A stretch of 64,000 nt of DNA, taken from Silene conica (taxonomy: Eukaryota; Streptophyta; Magnoliopsida; Caryophyllales; Caryophyllaceae). Position numbers and translations under genes: made by a program. The notes beneath the pieces are model-generated. The model was not told where the DNA came from. It saw only the letters and a program-made list of their open reading frames with translations, and did no database searches. Location: contig CM055316.2 of the NCBI GenBank assembly GCA_029255685.2, positions 77,126,861 through 77,190,860 on the forward strand. Direction: 5' to 3'. This document shows, one piece after another, positions 11,031 through 22,562 of the stretch (positions are counted from its first letter, which is position 1; each line of letters opens with the position of its first letter).

Positions 11031-12832
11031 TCATCTAATAAAGCTTGATTTCTTGCCTAATAAAGCTTGATTTCTTGCCAAAGCTCGGATTATATCTTGT
11101 CTAGGATAACTTGATTGAACTCTTGTTTGAGGAGTAATCATTTCGGCTTTGTCGGAGCTACACATACCATGCTCTGAACTTGAACCTCCGCTATTATCTA
11201 CAGTTTTACCAAAAAAAGTGTTAAGTATATAAAACACGTTATTCATGTTCTATGTAATATGTAGTACATGTTTCTTATTTATTTTGTCAGCGGTATTAAT
11301 TGAACATGTTAAGAATTAGTACTAAATAATTTCAAATAATGTTGACACGGTAACTAATATTTTGTTTTGTGAATATCAACATGTAATGATGGATTAATAC
11401 CAATTGTGATGGTGCTCAACGGTGTTTTTGGCGTCCTGATGGAAGTCATTCTAGCCAACCTATTCTGAGATAAGATAAGCTTTCTCTTCTGCCTTGCCAA
11501 TTTTGCATACCAATGTTGGTGGAAATTTTTTTCATTATGCGGCGTACCACCTTCATTCCTTTCGGTAGATCTCTTCCGAGACAATTTTAGTTTCTGTTGT
11601 TTCCTTGCAGTTTGTGCCATCAAATAGTCATTTACACTTTTTTCCAATTGAGTACCTATGAAGCAGTTTGTTTATGTAAAACTATTATATTAATAAAAGT
11701 TTCAGTAAATATGTGTAAGATTTTATAAATATGGAATTATAACATTACCATTCATGAAATTGCTAACGGGAGAAGCGGAGTATAATTCTTGGGTATGACC
11801 GGGACATGATTGATAAGTTTGCCGAAAATTTGTCACTTTAACATCATAAATAAAGAAAAGAAGTAATAACATTGTGAGTATCATTATATAGAAATTATAA
11901 AAATGATAATTTGTTATGTGTACATATTTTGAATTTTAGTAGTATTGTATGTTAGGAAACGTACCTGAGTTAGATTGGTACATGGGTGATTTACCCTTAT
12001 TTTGTCGTATAGATGCATACCTCTGCATATGGTTGTTTGTTATGTCACTTAGCGGGAACGACGGGTTGCCTAATATGTCATTTACATATATCCCATTAAT
12101 CTGGTGAACAACTTGTCTCAATAATAATACTTGTTCTTACATGGCGTACCTTGGCTAAGGGGTGTACAGTGTATATTTGCATTGTATGGATCATCTGACA
12201 CATGACTGTGCAACGGTGAAACAGAATTGCTGCCCCCGTACTCTTCAATTGGCATTGATTTTCTCTTGTTGGTCGATGTCATAAGGTTATTGTGCACTGA
12301 CAAAGTATGAACTATTAACTGACATATTAATAGTACCATAAAATGACATTAAAGTGACAGTAGACATATGCTAACACTAAACAAATTTTGATGTAATAAC
12401 GTACCTGATTTTGATGGGTTTAATGAATTCAAACTCTTGTTTTGTGCAGTAAGAGTAATCGTATTACTTTGAGTATGAGTGTATGACCATTGTATCTATT
12501 TCTAACAAAATTTTCATTGTTTTCTACAAAAAAAGGTAAAGGCGCAAAGATCGTTTTAGTGTCAAAACTCATAATATTCATTGTTACATGAACATCCTCA
12601 GAAAAATATATTGTATTGTACCATCACTAACCTTTCTGTATTATTTTTTCAGGAACTTTAAGTGAATTCATTGAGTAATACAATTGATTTATAATTTAAG
12701 TTCAATTTTTTTATGGGTGTTTAATAAAAAGATAGAGAGAATAGAAATATTGATGGACTAACCTTTTTCATCTTGATTGCTATTTGTTTTACTCTTCTTG
12801 TGCAAGTGTTTTTTGTTAGGTGAACCTGCCAT
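11031..12832 (-). pseudogene. multi-exon gene remnant, possibly N-terminal part of Helitron replicase-helicase
   Basis: Seven exons can be laid out with GT-AG sites: 12832-12763 (MAGSPNKKHLHKKSKTN), about 12505-12406, 12295-12150 (TSTNKRKSMPIEEYGG), 12100-11965 (FPLSDITNNHMQRYAS), 11835-11749, 11655-11401 (SRKRSTERNEGG; WYAKLARQKRKL) and 11197-11031. The product would be about 300 residues, very basic, with RKQQKLKLSRKR-like stretches. That composition recalls the variable N-terminal parts of plant Helitron helicases, but no Rep (HUH) or helicase motif is present, so identity is inferred mainly from position in a Helitron. A 22-bp tandem duplication (11036-11080) lies across the last codons. 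Confidence 0.45.
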
Positions 12833-13754
12833 GGGTGAATGTTTGATTTTTTTGGAGTGACTTAGTAGAGTACTTAAAGTATAAACTAAGAAGAAGACAA
12901 CAATCTTAGAATGCTAATAGTCTCATGCTGGAACATTCCAGCTCCTTTGTGTTTCTTTTTTGTTTGTTTAGGCACATTGATCTATTGAATCTTAACTCAG
13001 TTTAATTATCTTTTGTTAGAAGTGGATGAAATAATTGGAAGTCTAAGGGTTGTTCAACAAAACATGCTACAAATATTTTTTGGTTTGAACACATTGTAAC
13101 AATAATTTTCGACTGATTTGGATTAGGTTGTTCAGAAATTAGAGAAGGTAGTTGGACAGTGTGTGGTTCCCATAGAGTGCAAGATAGCTGACTCCCCCTG
13201 CGTGTTATACAACACTAATGTTAGGGTTTTATAATTAGAAAGATGAATGAGTTAGGGTTTTGATAATATGATTGCATTTCACTAACTCAATGTCTTCGAG
13301 CTTTATGGTCCGACACTTGTGTTTGTTTGGAGTTTCGGTGATCGGGCCAATTTCAAATAGTTTTCCGACAACATCTGTCATGTGATGAGCGTAAAAACTA
13401 ATAGTTAGGTAACAAATAAGTGACAACCAAACATTAAAAAGTGAACAAAATTGTACCTATATAATGAGTCGTCGGAACTCTGCCATCGATAATGTCCTTG
13501 AAATTCCCGAAACGATAACCATGAATAGGAATAGATGTATCATTTGTCACATGAACTTTGGATGAGAATTCAAACTTTAAGCGACATGGATTCGAGGTAG
13601 CCTTGTCCATACCAGTGTTGTTGTCGACGGTTAAGTTACGAATGTTGTATACCTCCCCGACCAATAGTTTAGGACCAAAATAAGAAATAAGTTACTTCCT
13701 AATAGTAGCTTGGATGATTTCATTCTGCGATAAATAAACATATGTTATTAAAGC

Positions 13755-14345
13755 GATTTCTATTCATTTTTACCCGTCCTTTTCTTCTCGTATTCACAAA
13801 CCTAGGAAGCTAATAAAATGTCAGGTATTATTCATTAACTGCATATTGCACATTAGCAGCTAGGTGATTAAATTTTTATAATTTGACATTCATTTCATTT
13901 TCTAGGTGACACACTTGGTGGATACCTCGATGACATGGAACTCGATAGGAGTAAACCTATAGTAAGCATGAGGTCCTATGGTTCATCCTTTTTTCCCCTT
14001 TTATATCAAATTCCTTTTGAAAATTATAAGTAGAAGTGAGTTTAAATCTGTACTTGTGCTTTCAGTTTGGTTGGTAAAGGAATATTCCTCTTTGGGAGGA
14101 AATGAAGAGAAGATGAATCTTTGGCAATGTTCTTAAGAAGTGGCGATGCTGTACTCGTGGCTGGAGAAGCAATGGAATGTTTTCATGGTAAGGATGACAT
14201 ATCTTCCTATTGTGGTATATGATGAAAATTAAGTCAGGTAAGTTCATTTATTTATCTTTTACTAAAACCATCTGTTTAAGCAGATTCTATTCTTTTTTAC
14301 CCGTCTCTTTCTTCTCTTATTCACAAACATGGGAAGCTGATAAAT
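13755..14345 (+). repeat. direct repeat of about 60 bp flanking the AlkB exons
   Basis: Positions about 13758-13818 and 14286-14346 share TTTTTACCCGTC...TTCTTCTC(G/T)TATTCACAAAC.....GGAAGCT.ATAAA. They bracket the captured AlkB-like exons. They may be a duplicated intron segment or a footprint of how the fragment was acquired. Confidence 0.7.
13905..14187 (+). pseudogene. captured AlkB-like (ALKBH1-type) dioxygenase fragment, two exons
   Basis: Exon a (13905-13972, after TTTTCTAG) reads GDTLGGYLDDMELDRSKPIV. Exon b (14066-14187, after TTTCAG and before GTAAGG) reads GIFLFGRK, stop, REDESLAMFLRSGDAVLVAG, EAMECFHG. The two join in phase. This matches the iron/2-oxoglutarate-dependent AlkB family, where LDDME and the ECFHG region belong to the catalytic core; from memory it is closest to plant ALKBH1. 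Only the middle of the enzyme is present, and TGA at 14103-14105 interrupts it. The intron is kept, so capture was at the DNA level, as Helitrons do. It lies antisense inside intron 1 of the RPA-like gene. Confidence 0.8.
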
Positions 14346-14502
14346 TGTAGGCTTATTTCTCAAAAGATCTCATTTTTTACATTTTTAATCACATTTTCCC
14401 CTTTATCAATTGGTTCGTGGGATCATTTGAACACATTTAAATCTTTGGTACAATTATTTGTGTTTACCTAGTCTTTTTCTTTCATGTTAAGTTTTTACTT
14501 CT

Positions 14503-14564
14503 TTATGAACTCTCTGAAGTTCATAAAGTTAAATTATGAACTCTTTGAAGTTCATAAAGTTGAA
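14503..14564. repeat. 31-bp tandem repeat of a hairpin unit
   Basis: Two copies of TTATGAACTC(T)CTGAAGTTCATAA type, each an inverted repeat (TTATGAACT / AGTTCATAA), starting at 14503 and 14534. Confidence 0.85.
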
Positions 14565-14850
14565 CAAATAATCATATTAAGACTTCCATTACCAATATTC
14601 AATAAATATATTTGTACAAAATTAACTATAATGCAAAAGACTTGACATACTTCAGCATCAAGGAGTAGAAATTCAATTGCTTCATTCTTTGTCTTATCTT
14701 TGAACTCTGGTCTTGTCCATTTGTGTACAACCCGGACATTCATCTGAGTAAGCCTAACTCCGACATTGAGTTGGCTAATGGTGAGGACTGATGCAATGGC
14801 CATAGAAGAAGATGAGATGAATTGATGATATTTGAGTAGTTAAGTTGCGT

Positions 14851-16070
14851 TTATTGTAATTTTAGGAGTTTGGATAGTTGAAGGTAGTTCACATGTGTAA
14901 TTTATATAATGATAAGAGAAATTTACAGCAATCATAATATGAGTAGTTATGACTGTTGGTATTTTCGAAAATCCTTGATTGTGCATTTGCAGAATTGCAG
15001 GAGTGCATGAGTACTTATCTACAACTCGGAACCATCACGAGAAATCTCAATCAAAACAGACATCCTCTAAGAAACAACCTGCACAAAGGATTCCAAAACC
15101 ACAAAAAAATTATACATCCAATTGTGTATATATCTTCTACCTTACTAAAAAAATGCATTCAATTTTTTGGTCCTTATGATCAAACAATTTCAATATCAAA
15201 AGGCAAGTTCCAACATACAACTTAACATCCTCAAGAGGATGAGAAAACCCGTCTTCGGTTCCGAAACCAGAAGCTTGATATTCACACACATCCCGTGGTA
15301 TATGAATATCCATCTATCAATCTCAATACAATATAATGAAATTGTGTCATTTGCATTCACACCCAATACATATATTATTAATCGACTCCCTAATTTTACG
15401 CTTAATTTAAGACAATACTCGTTCAATGGTAATTTAAATCTTTATTATATTATATGTACGACAAAAAAAACATTTTACGCACAATTTAAGACAGTACTCG
15501 TTTAATAGTCATTTAAACTATATTATTTTATATGTACGAGTACGACAAAAACAAAATATACTCTACTCTCAATTTAAGACAATACCCGTTTAATAGTCAT
15601 TTAAACCTTATTATATTATACGGCAAAAACTATTCTCCTTACTAAAATATGGGTAAGACAAGTTTCTACTCATAATGAATAATAATTTTTCTACTATATT
15701 TTCATGAGTCGTATTTCATGGACTGTGTTTATTTGGGCTTTTTTTAACTTTTATTCTACTCTACTTTCATGGGTCGTCTTTTATGGGCCGTATTTATTTA
15801 GGTTTTTCTTACTTTTATTTGGATTTGGATTGCCTTTGGTGTCACTAATTAACACTTTAACGGTATTGCTCTTTGTCTTCCACAACTACGTTGCCACGTT
15901 TGTCTTGGTTCCTCATATATCATATTCACAGTACTCCTTTATCTCTTCCACAACTACATCTCCCCTCAATTATTCACACAATTTTTTTTACTTTTTTATT
16001 GATGGGAGAAACTGATCGACATATTAATTATATTTGTATTGTTCATGTCTTCATTTGTTATTCTTGAAAG
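14851..16070. other. non-coding stretch with tandem repeats
   Basis: No recognised gene. It holds a triplicated unit at 15398-15640 and a diverged duplication of about 66 bp at 15690-15820 (TTTCATG(A/G)GTCGT..TT.ATGG.C). The right Helitron border may lie here. Confidence 0.5.
15398..15640. repeat. three tandem copies of an 80-90-bp unit
   Basis: Each copy contains AATTTAAGACA(A/G)TAC(T/C)CGTT followed by (A/G)TAATTTAAA or AGTCATTTAAA, then TTATATTATA and ACGACAAAA or CGGCAAAA. Copies begin near 15398, 15479 and 15569. Confidence 0.8.
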
Positions 16071-16415
16071 TCTCTGTCCTCGGTGCTCGATGCTTTCTCA
16101 ATCAGACCTTCACCTTGTTCGTCTCCACTTCAGTACCTGCGTTCAAGGGAAAGTGAGTTCTCCAGGACGTCGAATCAACATTTCGACGCGACCCCCTAAT
16201 GGTACGAGGCCTTCTCACTAGGGTCTCGCGACCCTCATTGTCTACCTCCTTGCGAGGTGGTAGACTCTTGTTCCTCCTCCCAGGCCTTTCTCTCGGTTGG
16301 CCCTCCTCGTATCAGCGTTGGTGTCACCCTCATTGCCAAAATACGATGGTCTCCTTTGTCCTCGTCCGCATCTACGGTCTTCACTACAAAAGACCCCATC
16401 AATAGCATTGATCCA

Positions 16416-18012
16416 TCACTCGGGTTCAACACCACTGATGCTCTGCATCCCGAGTACTAACTTAAAGTCATCCAACGAAACGGTAGTGAAGTCAAGCTCT
16501 CCCGCCCATTCACCTACTTGGACCGTGACCTTCTTAGCCACTCCTTGGATACGTCTCGCCTTTCCATTAACAGGCTTCAAGCAGTTGTTAACGTCGCTCA
16601 GAACCAATCCCAGTCGGTTGGCTTCTTCTTTCGTCACTAGCTTGTGGGTGGCTCCCGAGTCGATCAACGCTCGTGTCTTCCTCCCATTCACCTTCAAGTC
16701 CACGTACATGAGCCCCGTGGATTTCTTTGCGTGGGTTTCATCCAACTTCCCCATCGCACCTATCCTTTGGAGGGAGCCCATTCGTGGTTGCTCCTCCCCG
16801 TCGCTCGAATATTCTTCATACTCTTGATGATAGTCGGCTACTGCCTCATCAAGGCGTTCTTGCGCTCCCTTCGGCATGTTCTGAAACATCGCGCTAAACT
16901 GTGCCTTGTTGGGATACTCGGCCATCTTATGGGGACCCTTACACACAAAACACACAAACGGCTTCTTCGTTGTGGACGTAGCAGAATTTACCACTTTCGA
17001 AGACGAGCTTGTGGGCGAGTTTCCGTTACTCCCCGATCGAGCTTGACTCCCTTGTGTGTAGAACCGACTACTCCCAACCGAAACTGAACTGGCTTGCGGT
17101 TTCTTTCCATTAGTCCCATGAGACGAACCAGTATTCTCCGCTGGTGTCGCATCTCGAGGTGCCTCTCGCTTCTCGTGGAAGTCGAGAAGTCGTTCCGCGG
17201 CAGATATTGTTGCAGACAGCGTCTTAGGGTTCTGCCTCATTACCTCTTGTTGATCCCACCTCTTCAATCTGTTGATGAACTCGAATGTTCGGTCCGTCTC
17301 GGTCATCTCAGTAATCTCGAGCATGCACGCAGAGAATTCCCTCACATAATTTCGGATAGATTTGGTGTGCTTCACCTCCTTTATCTTCTTCCGAGCAACA
17401 AACTCAGTGTTCTCGGGATAGAAGTAATCCTTCAAAATTCTCTTGAAGTCGGCCCACGATGTCACCGTGATCGTGCCCCCTTCCATTTCCTAGTATCTAG
17501 CCCTCCCCCACATTTTGGCATAATCCGTCATGTACATGCTGGTTGTGTCGACTTTCCCTATCTCATCGAGCCCACTTACTCGGAAGTATTGCTCCATGTC
17601 GAAAACGAAGTTGTCGACAACTTTCGAATCCCTCGCCCCATCGTAGGTACGAGGTTGAGGCGCTTTCACCTTACGGGCCCCTGAAAATTTTCCGTCGTTG
17701 GCCACGACTTTCATGAGTGTGGCACAAGTATTCTAAAGCTCCTCGATCTTTCGTGGAGGTGAGTAATTTCTTCCCCTCGATCATCGGGAATTGCATTAGC
17801 GATCGCTAGGGTCCGGGTCTACATCCCGACCATCGCCGACTCAAGGCCACTAACCGTTTTTTCCAACTCTTCGAGGCTCTCTCCCATTCGGATCACGATG
17901 CCTTCGAGTTTTAGAAGTTTATTATCAAACGCATCTTCGAGGTAGCACATCCGCTCCTCCATCGTCTTGCCCATTTTCTTGATAACGATGAACAAATGCG
18001 GCAAGCAGAAAC
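16416..18012 (-). pseudogene. Gypsy gag-protease
   Basis: Gag begins with a coiled-coil-like stretch on the minus strand (MGKTMEERMCYLED... SLEELEKTVSGLE, about 17975-17823), followed by a stop. It continues from 17714 (MEQYFRVSGLDE) through an in-frame TAG at 17490-17492, and then an open frame 17486-16416. The last contains the retrotransposon gag domain (DFKRILKDYFYPE; FINRLKRWDQQEVMRQNP), a knuckle CFVCKGPHKMAEYP in which the last Cys of CCHC is Tyr, and retropepsin (ALIDSGATHKLVT, catalytic Asp in DSG). At least two nonsense changes make it inactive. Many open frames on the other strand here are shadows. Confidence 0.85.
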
Positions 18013-18041
18013 CCGTCCGAAGACCGGGCTCTGATACCAAA

Positions 18042-18592
18042 TGTCACGGTCCGATACTTTTGCCGGATCGTGGTGCGCACCCTTGTCCGACTCTAGGGCA
18101 GGAATGCAAGCAACAAGGGTCTCGTACTAGTGAGGGATCGCCCACTAGCACGTATCTCGAGCCTCGGGGTGTGTGTCGGGAATCCTAGTCACGATTATCA
18201 ACGTCCGACACACGAATGTAATAAAAGTAAGCAATACGATTATTGAAAGTAATAAGAAAGCATAAACAATCTTGATGATGAGAAGTGGTTTTTCATTGAC
18301 TAGCACCTCTCATAGAGGCAAATTTGATATTTCTCATCTTGTAGCAGTGAACATTGAAATTGCAGAACTGGTATACGTTTTCTAAACTCCTAAAAACGTA
18401 TCTTAAACTAAAAACGAGACTCCAAGCTTTCAACGCGCAGGAAGTAGACTAGGAGTACTAAATGATACAAAAAACTAGAAGTGAAAATACAAAAGCGAAA
18501 TAAGAAATCTACGGGCTCGAAGTGAAAGGACCGAGCGCGCAAATTATTAGCTATGAGGCTAGATTTGCGGCTAAAATATGCAGATCCTTACA
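18042..18592 (-). repeat. LTR of the Gypsy remnant
   Basis: Plus-strand sequence starts TGTCACGGTCC and ends GATCCTTACA (TG...CA). The Met-tRNA primer site lies immediately to its left. No partner LTR exists in the window, so the exact length (551 bp) rests on the TG/CA ends and on the coding exon resuming at 18593. Confidence 0.7.
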
Positions 18593-19194
18593 CCAGTCAT
18601 AAACGCTAGCAAGGTTGCATATATGGAGTGCATGAGTATAAACACACTTCTATCAATCAATAATTGAGCCATGTCGGGTTCAGAAACCACAGACCATACC
18701 AAGCAGAAGAGGACCAGTATAGAAGTACACATAGCATATACATCAGCGAGTAAAAATACTAAGAAAGTTGCTTTCTATACAAGAAGTGCTTGACCATTGT
18801 CACTGTTAATGCCTCCGGGCAAAGTGAATCCTGCTGCAAACGTGATGGTTGCCAAAAGTGCAGCGATAACAGAGAGAGTGTTTCTCATTTGCTCCAAATT
18901 AGTCCAAGGTAGAATATATGTTGTTCTTAGATATGGATTCACTTTGATTTGCTTGCACATTTTTTCCTACAAATAGTTGTTTCAAATTCAATGATCAGAT
19001 ATGGAGTAGATGAATTAAGATAAAACATTATTTTCACTTCCGCGCAACCAATATCGTTATACAATAAGTGCGAAACTCTACATACTTTTCAATGTTTACA
19101 AATGTTGCGGGTAGGGGTTGATAAAAAATTATTGCCAGTTAATACCCACGCACAATCAAGAGCAAATCTGCTCTCTCATGCAACAACATTGCTC

Positions 19195-19822
19195 TAGACT
19201 TGATCATGGCCGAGCTGGGCCGGGCTCGTGCAAAATAAACGGCCTAAATACACTGATCGGGCCGGGCCGGGCCAAAATGGTGGGTCAATTTTTTGGGCCT
19301 AAGCCCATAATTGTTCGGGCTAAAATGGGCCAAAATGGGCAAAATAATTCAATATGAAATAATCAACAAAATGGATATGTGAACAAACTATTATCAACGA
19401 AATAAAATTTTCAAGTCTTAGGTGTTTGACTTCGACTCTTTTGGTAAGAGAACAATCCCGTAGTACAATACATAACTTATGAGTTGACAAAAAATTAGCA
19501 GTACACTAACTAACTAAAGATGTACGATAAAAATATAAAAATATCTGCAAAGTTGATAATTCAATGCATTAGTGATATTAGATTATTACTGTGATATGAT
19601 ATACGATTCCAACTTACGAACTTTGTTTAAAAAAAATAATTTCGAGTCGGGCCGGGCCAAAAATCGGGCCTTTAGGCTGGCCGAAACCCAGCCCTATATT
19701 TGTATCGGACTTATTTTAGGTCGGGTCATGGGCTTTTTGGGCCAAACTATTAGACCTAAACCCGAGAAAAATCGGGTTGGGCCGGGTCGGGCCATCAGGT
19801 CTGGGCCATTTGATCAGCTCTA
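19195..19822. mobile_element. hAT non-autonomous element with 8-bp TSD, in ACD6-like intron
   Basis: TSD CATTGCTC at 19187-19194 and 19823-19830. Terminal inverted repeats: TAGACTTGATCATGGCC on the left and, in reverse, TAGAGCTGATCAAATGGCC on the right. Repeated GGGCCGGGCC words occur near both ends with AT-rich DNA between. No transposase. Same general build as 8831-9472. Confidence 0.9.
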
Positions 19823-20768
19823 CATTGCTCTGTACCCACTACCCAATAAAAACCGAAGTTTTTGCTTAAATGGGGTCGAAACTCAAACTATTTACTAAAC
19901 TAGAGCGGGTTTTAAACTATTTATCTAAAATAGATCCACGTCATCAGTTTTGATTTTTTAATATTTTTTTCTGAAATATGGAAGAGGCAAAGGCTTTGGC
20001 GATTTTTTCCACGTTACACTTTGTTACCTAGTTCATAACATTTCATCATGTTTTCCCATCGATTATTGGATGGACAAGCTTAACGAAGTTGTTCATGTAA
20101 GAAAACAAGTGAGTTGGCTAAACATACCCGGTCATCATTTTTGTTACACAGCACGGCGAACAGATCCATGGAGGCGGTACCATTACTGTCTCGAACGACA
20201 CGATTGACTTCATTATCACAGAGAAGTGCCCTAGCAAAATGAATATCTTTTCTCCCCAGTGCACAGTGCAACGGTGTTGAACCATACCAATCGGTTGTAT
20301 TCTTAAGCTCCGCAATTGACGGAATTTTGAGAAAATCAAGGTAATCTTTGTAAGTAGATAGTCTTACATTGTGAAGAAGAGTGTCATTTCCTTTGCGACA
20401 AACTCTTTCGAAATCTGGACATGTATCAATAAAGGCATGAACAGGCAGAACAGCCTTAATCTCTTTTCTTCTATATGCATCCAGCCAATCAAAGTCTTGT
20501 TTATTAATAAGAGAAGGGTTTATTAACCAATTTACTTGCCAATCAGTTTTTTTTTGTTTGGCATAGTCAAGAGGAGTCTTTCCTTCACTATCTCGCAAGT
20601 TCCTAAGCCACCAATACTTTTCGAGCAATATTACTCCTGTCTTCTCTGCATACGAGATGAACTTATATTAAGTATTAACTAAGAGAGTCAAATCAAATCA
20701 AGAAAATAAACACGGATCCTCATACTACTAAAAAATAAAAACACTCTTATTTTTCCCTCTAAAATATA

Positions 20769-21024
20769 CTCCATGTTACCCAAAATTAGTGTTAATTATG
20801 AAAAAAGGACCAAATTTATCAAATATTAGTTATTTAATATTTTGGTTGGGTAGGGGTACGTAAATTGGAGAGAGTGTGTTATGATTTGTTGGGTTAGGGT
20901 GGATGGATGGGTAATAAATGGAAATAGCTAAGGGTAAGATGATAATAAATAAGCCTAAATTTGGACAATGTGACACTTTGACGAATAAACTAAAATGGAC
21001 CCATTAATTATGGGTAGGAGGGAG
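20769..21024. mobile_element. Stowaway-like MITE
   Basis: Ends CTCCATGTTACCCAAAATTAG and, in reverse, CTCCCTCCTACCCATAATTA, each flanked by TA. 256 bp, no coding capacity, in an intron of the ACD6-like gene. Confidence 0.6.
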
Positions 21025-21026
21025 TA

Positions 21027-22170
21027 TATAACTAAATAAGGAAATAAGTGGAACTTTCCTTACTGGATCATTAAGACTAACCTTGGATCCCTCATGCATT
21101 AAATAAGGGAATTAAAGTGGGATAAAGCCGAATCACTTCGTCCCCGATCGGGTTGTGCCTCTAAAGATTATTTTCGTTTCTATCCTATTTTACTATAAAT
21201 AGGGGGTGATGTTAGGGCTTGTAGGGCATCATATATCATCTTAATTCAGTCTTTTCATAGCCTTTTCATCATTTTATTTTGTTTTAGCTTAGTTTACAAA
21301 TACCTTCTCAAATAATCTCAAGTGTTTACTCTTCCTAATTTAGTTGTAATATAATATTTTAGTTTCGTTTAAGTTCTATTTCGATCATTTTCCTTACGGT
21401 AATTCTAATTTCTACTTTACTTAGTATTTTATTATTGTCATTTTCGTTATTTGTTATTTCATAATCATAGTTAATTTCTAGTTTATGTTTAATCATGTTT
21501 TACTTATCTATTTAATCATGTCCACCTTTTATGTTATTGTTAATTCACATTTTAGTATGAGTAGCTAAATCGCCTTAGTCTAGGGATTAAGGTAAGTCAT
21601 GCAACTATAAATAAAGTTGTTAGTAATATTGTTTATATTGTTATTTAACGTGTTTGTACTTAATAATTAATCTTTGGTTTAAGTACAAAATCCTAGATTA
21701 AATCTTGTATTTCGATCCGGATGTTGAGAGGCTAGGAATCGAATAGACCAAACATGATTAGTAGGCCGACCTAGTTTTAACGTGAGTGACTCTAAGACCC
21801 CACCTAAGGTTGATACCGAAATTGTAAGCTTCTTCGTATCTTTAATAAACATATAACAATTAAATAATATTTACTAATCACTGAGTTAATTATCTTTTTA
21901 TACGTTTTTATGTTTGCATGCGCGACCCGAATTCCCTAGACTATCTTTTTAATATTATTCTGACAAACAACCAACTCAAATCGAAATCGACTAAAAACGG
22001 AGATTAATCCACAACAATTTTTATACGTGTAAGCGAGAATCCAGTGTTCGACCCCTATTGTTACATTTATTTGTGTTTAGGGAAATTATTTTTGTATAGG
22101 TGTACGACCGAACCTATCATGGATGTACAATAATGTTCATACACATTTGTATGTATAGTCTTATTTAAAA
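21027..22170. other. non-coding insert with promoter-like CTATAAATAGG
   Basis: No exon recognised. The stretch carries a TATA-box-like CTATAAATAGG at 21192-21202 and reads like the LTR or leader of an LTR retrotransposon, but no terminal repeats, primer site or TSD were found. Confidence 0.3.
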
Positions 22171-22171
22171 T

Positions 22172-22562
22172 AGAGTAAATTAGATTTTACTCCCTTTTGA
22201 AATCAAAATTTTTATAAAATACTCCTTTTTGAAATTTTTTCCTAAAATTACCTCTTTTAAGTTGCATTTTTTACTAAAATTGCTTCAAACTCCACTTTTA
22301 GTGACTTATTTCGTCTATTTTTGAACATATTCAGTTTCTGGCTTAGCCAATCTATACTTTGGAAGTTATAAATATGTAGACAAATGTAAGAGGTTCAAAA
22401 ACAGAGAAAATAAATAAACTCAAATCGGTTTTTGAAGCAATTTTAGGAAAAAAATTAATTTAAGGGAGTAATTTTAGCAAAAAATGCAACTTAAGGGAGT
22501 AGTTTTAGAAAAAAATTAAAAGAAAATAATTTTAAAAATTTAGATTTCAAAAGGTTTTACTT
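22172..22562. mobile_element. inverted-repeat element (MITE-like)
   Basis: The left 110 bp and the reverse of the right 130 bp share AAATTTTT.TAAAAT, CTAAAATTAC, AAGTTGCATTTTTT(A/G)CTAAAATT and GCTTCAAA. The structure could fold into a long imperfect hairpin. TSD not resolved because the flanks are A/T-rich. Confidence 0.6.

Larger units (their letters stand above)
13250..14803 (-). pseudogene. RPA70-like (replication protein A large subunit) remnant
   Basis: Three exons with fitting phases: 14803-14651 (VRVVHKWTRPEFKDK, EFLLLDAE, donor GTATGT), 13724-13457 (NEIIQATIRK, then GEVYNIRNLTV, FKDIIDGRVPTTHYI) and 13374 to about 13285 (DVVGKLFEIGPIT, RTIKLEDIE). These are the OB-fold strands of RPA1-type single-stranded-DNA-binding proteins, of the sort carried by plant Helitrons. 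Codon 11 of exon 2 is TAA (13692-13694), and later exons with the zinc-binding C-terminus are absent, so it is dead. Intron 1 contains an AlkB-like fragment on the other strand. Confidence 0.75.
9754..14850 (-). mobile_element. Helitron, 3' end at 9754, 5' end not located
   Basis: Read on the minus strand, the left end is a hairpin (CCCGTGAA...TTCACGGG, 9764-9781), then TGTTACA and CTAG, followed by T. This is the Helitron 3' signature (hairpin, CTRR, insertion between A and T). To its right on the same strand lie an RPA70-like gene remnant and a spliced gene that may be the start of the replicase-helicase; plant Helitrons commonly encode both. A host AlkB-like fragment is also inside. No helicase core was found, so this copy is non-autonomous. 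A terminal TC preceded by A was not recognised, so the right limit is only 'beyond the RPA start'. Confidence 0.65.
16070..18592 (-). mobile_element. Ty3/gypsy remnant: 5' LTR, primer site, gag-protease
   Basis: On the minus strand the order is LTR (18592-18042, starting TGTAAGGATC and ending CCGTGACA), a 2-bp spacer, primer site TGGTATCAGAGCCCGG (18039-18024), gag, then protease. RT, RNase H and integrase are missing, and so is the second LTR. The left limit is set by the change from GC-rich to AT-rich DNA near 16070. The segment 16070-16400 may be the far end of pol joined by an internal deletion. The right LTR end abuts an ACD6-like coding exon, so the element inserted in that gene. Confidence 0.8.

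Noticed and set aside
15620..15662. Helitron 5' terminus (reverse of TACTAAAATATGGGTAAGA)
   Set aside because: Resembles a TC start, but the base outside is not A as expected; not accepted as the border.
16297..17684. Long plus-strand open frames (16297-16827, 16644-17087, 17094-17684)
   Set aside because: They are antisense to the Gypsy gag-protease, have no domains, and exist because of its GC-rich codons.
21060..22140. Solo LTR from the CTATAAATAGG promoter-like word
   Set aside because: No TG...CA ends with a TSD could be identified.
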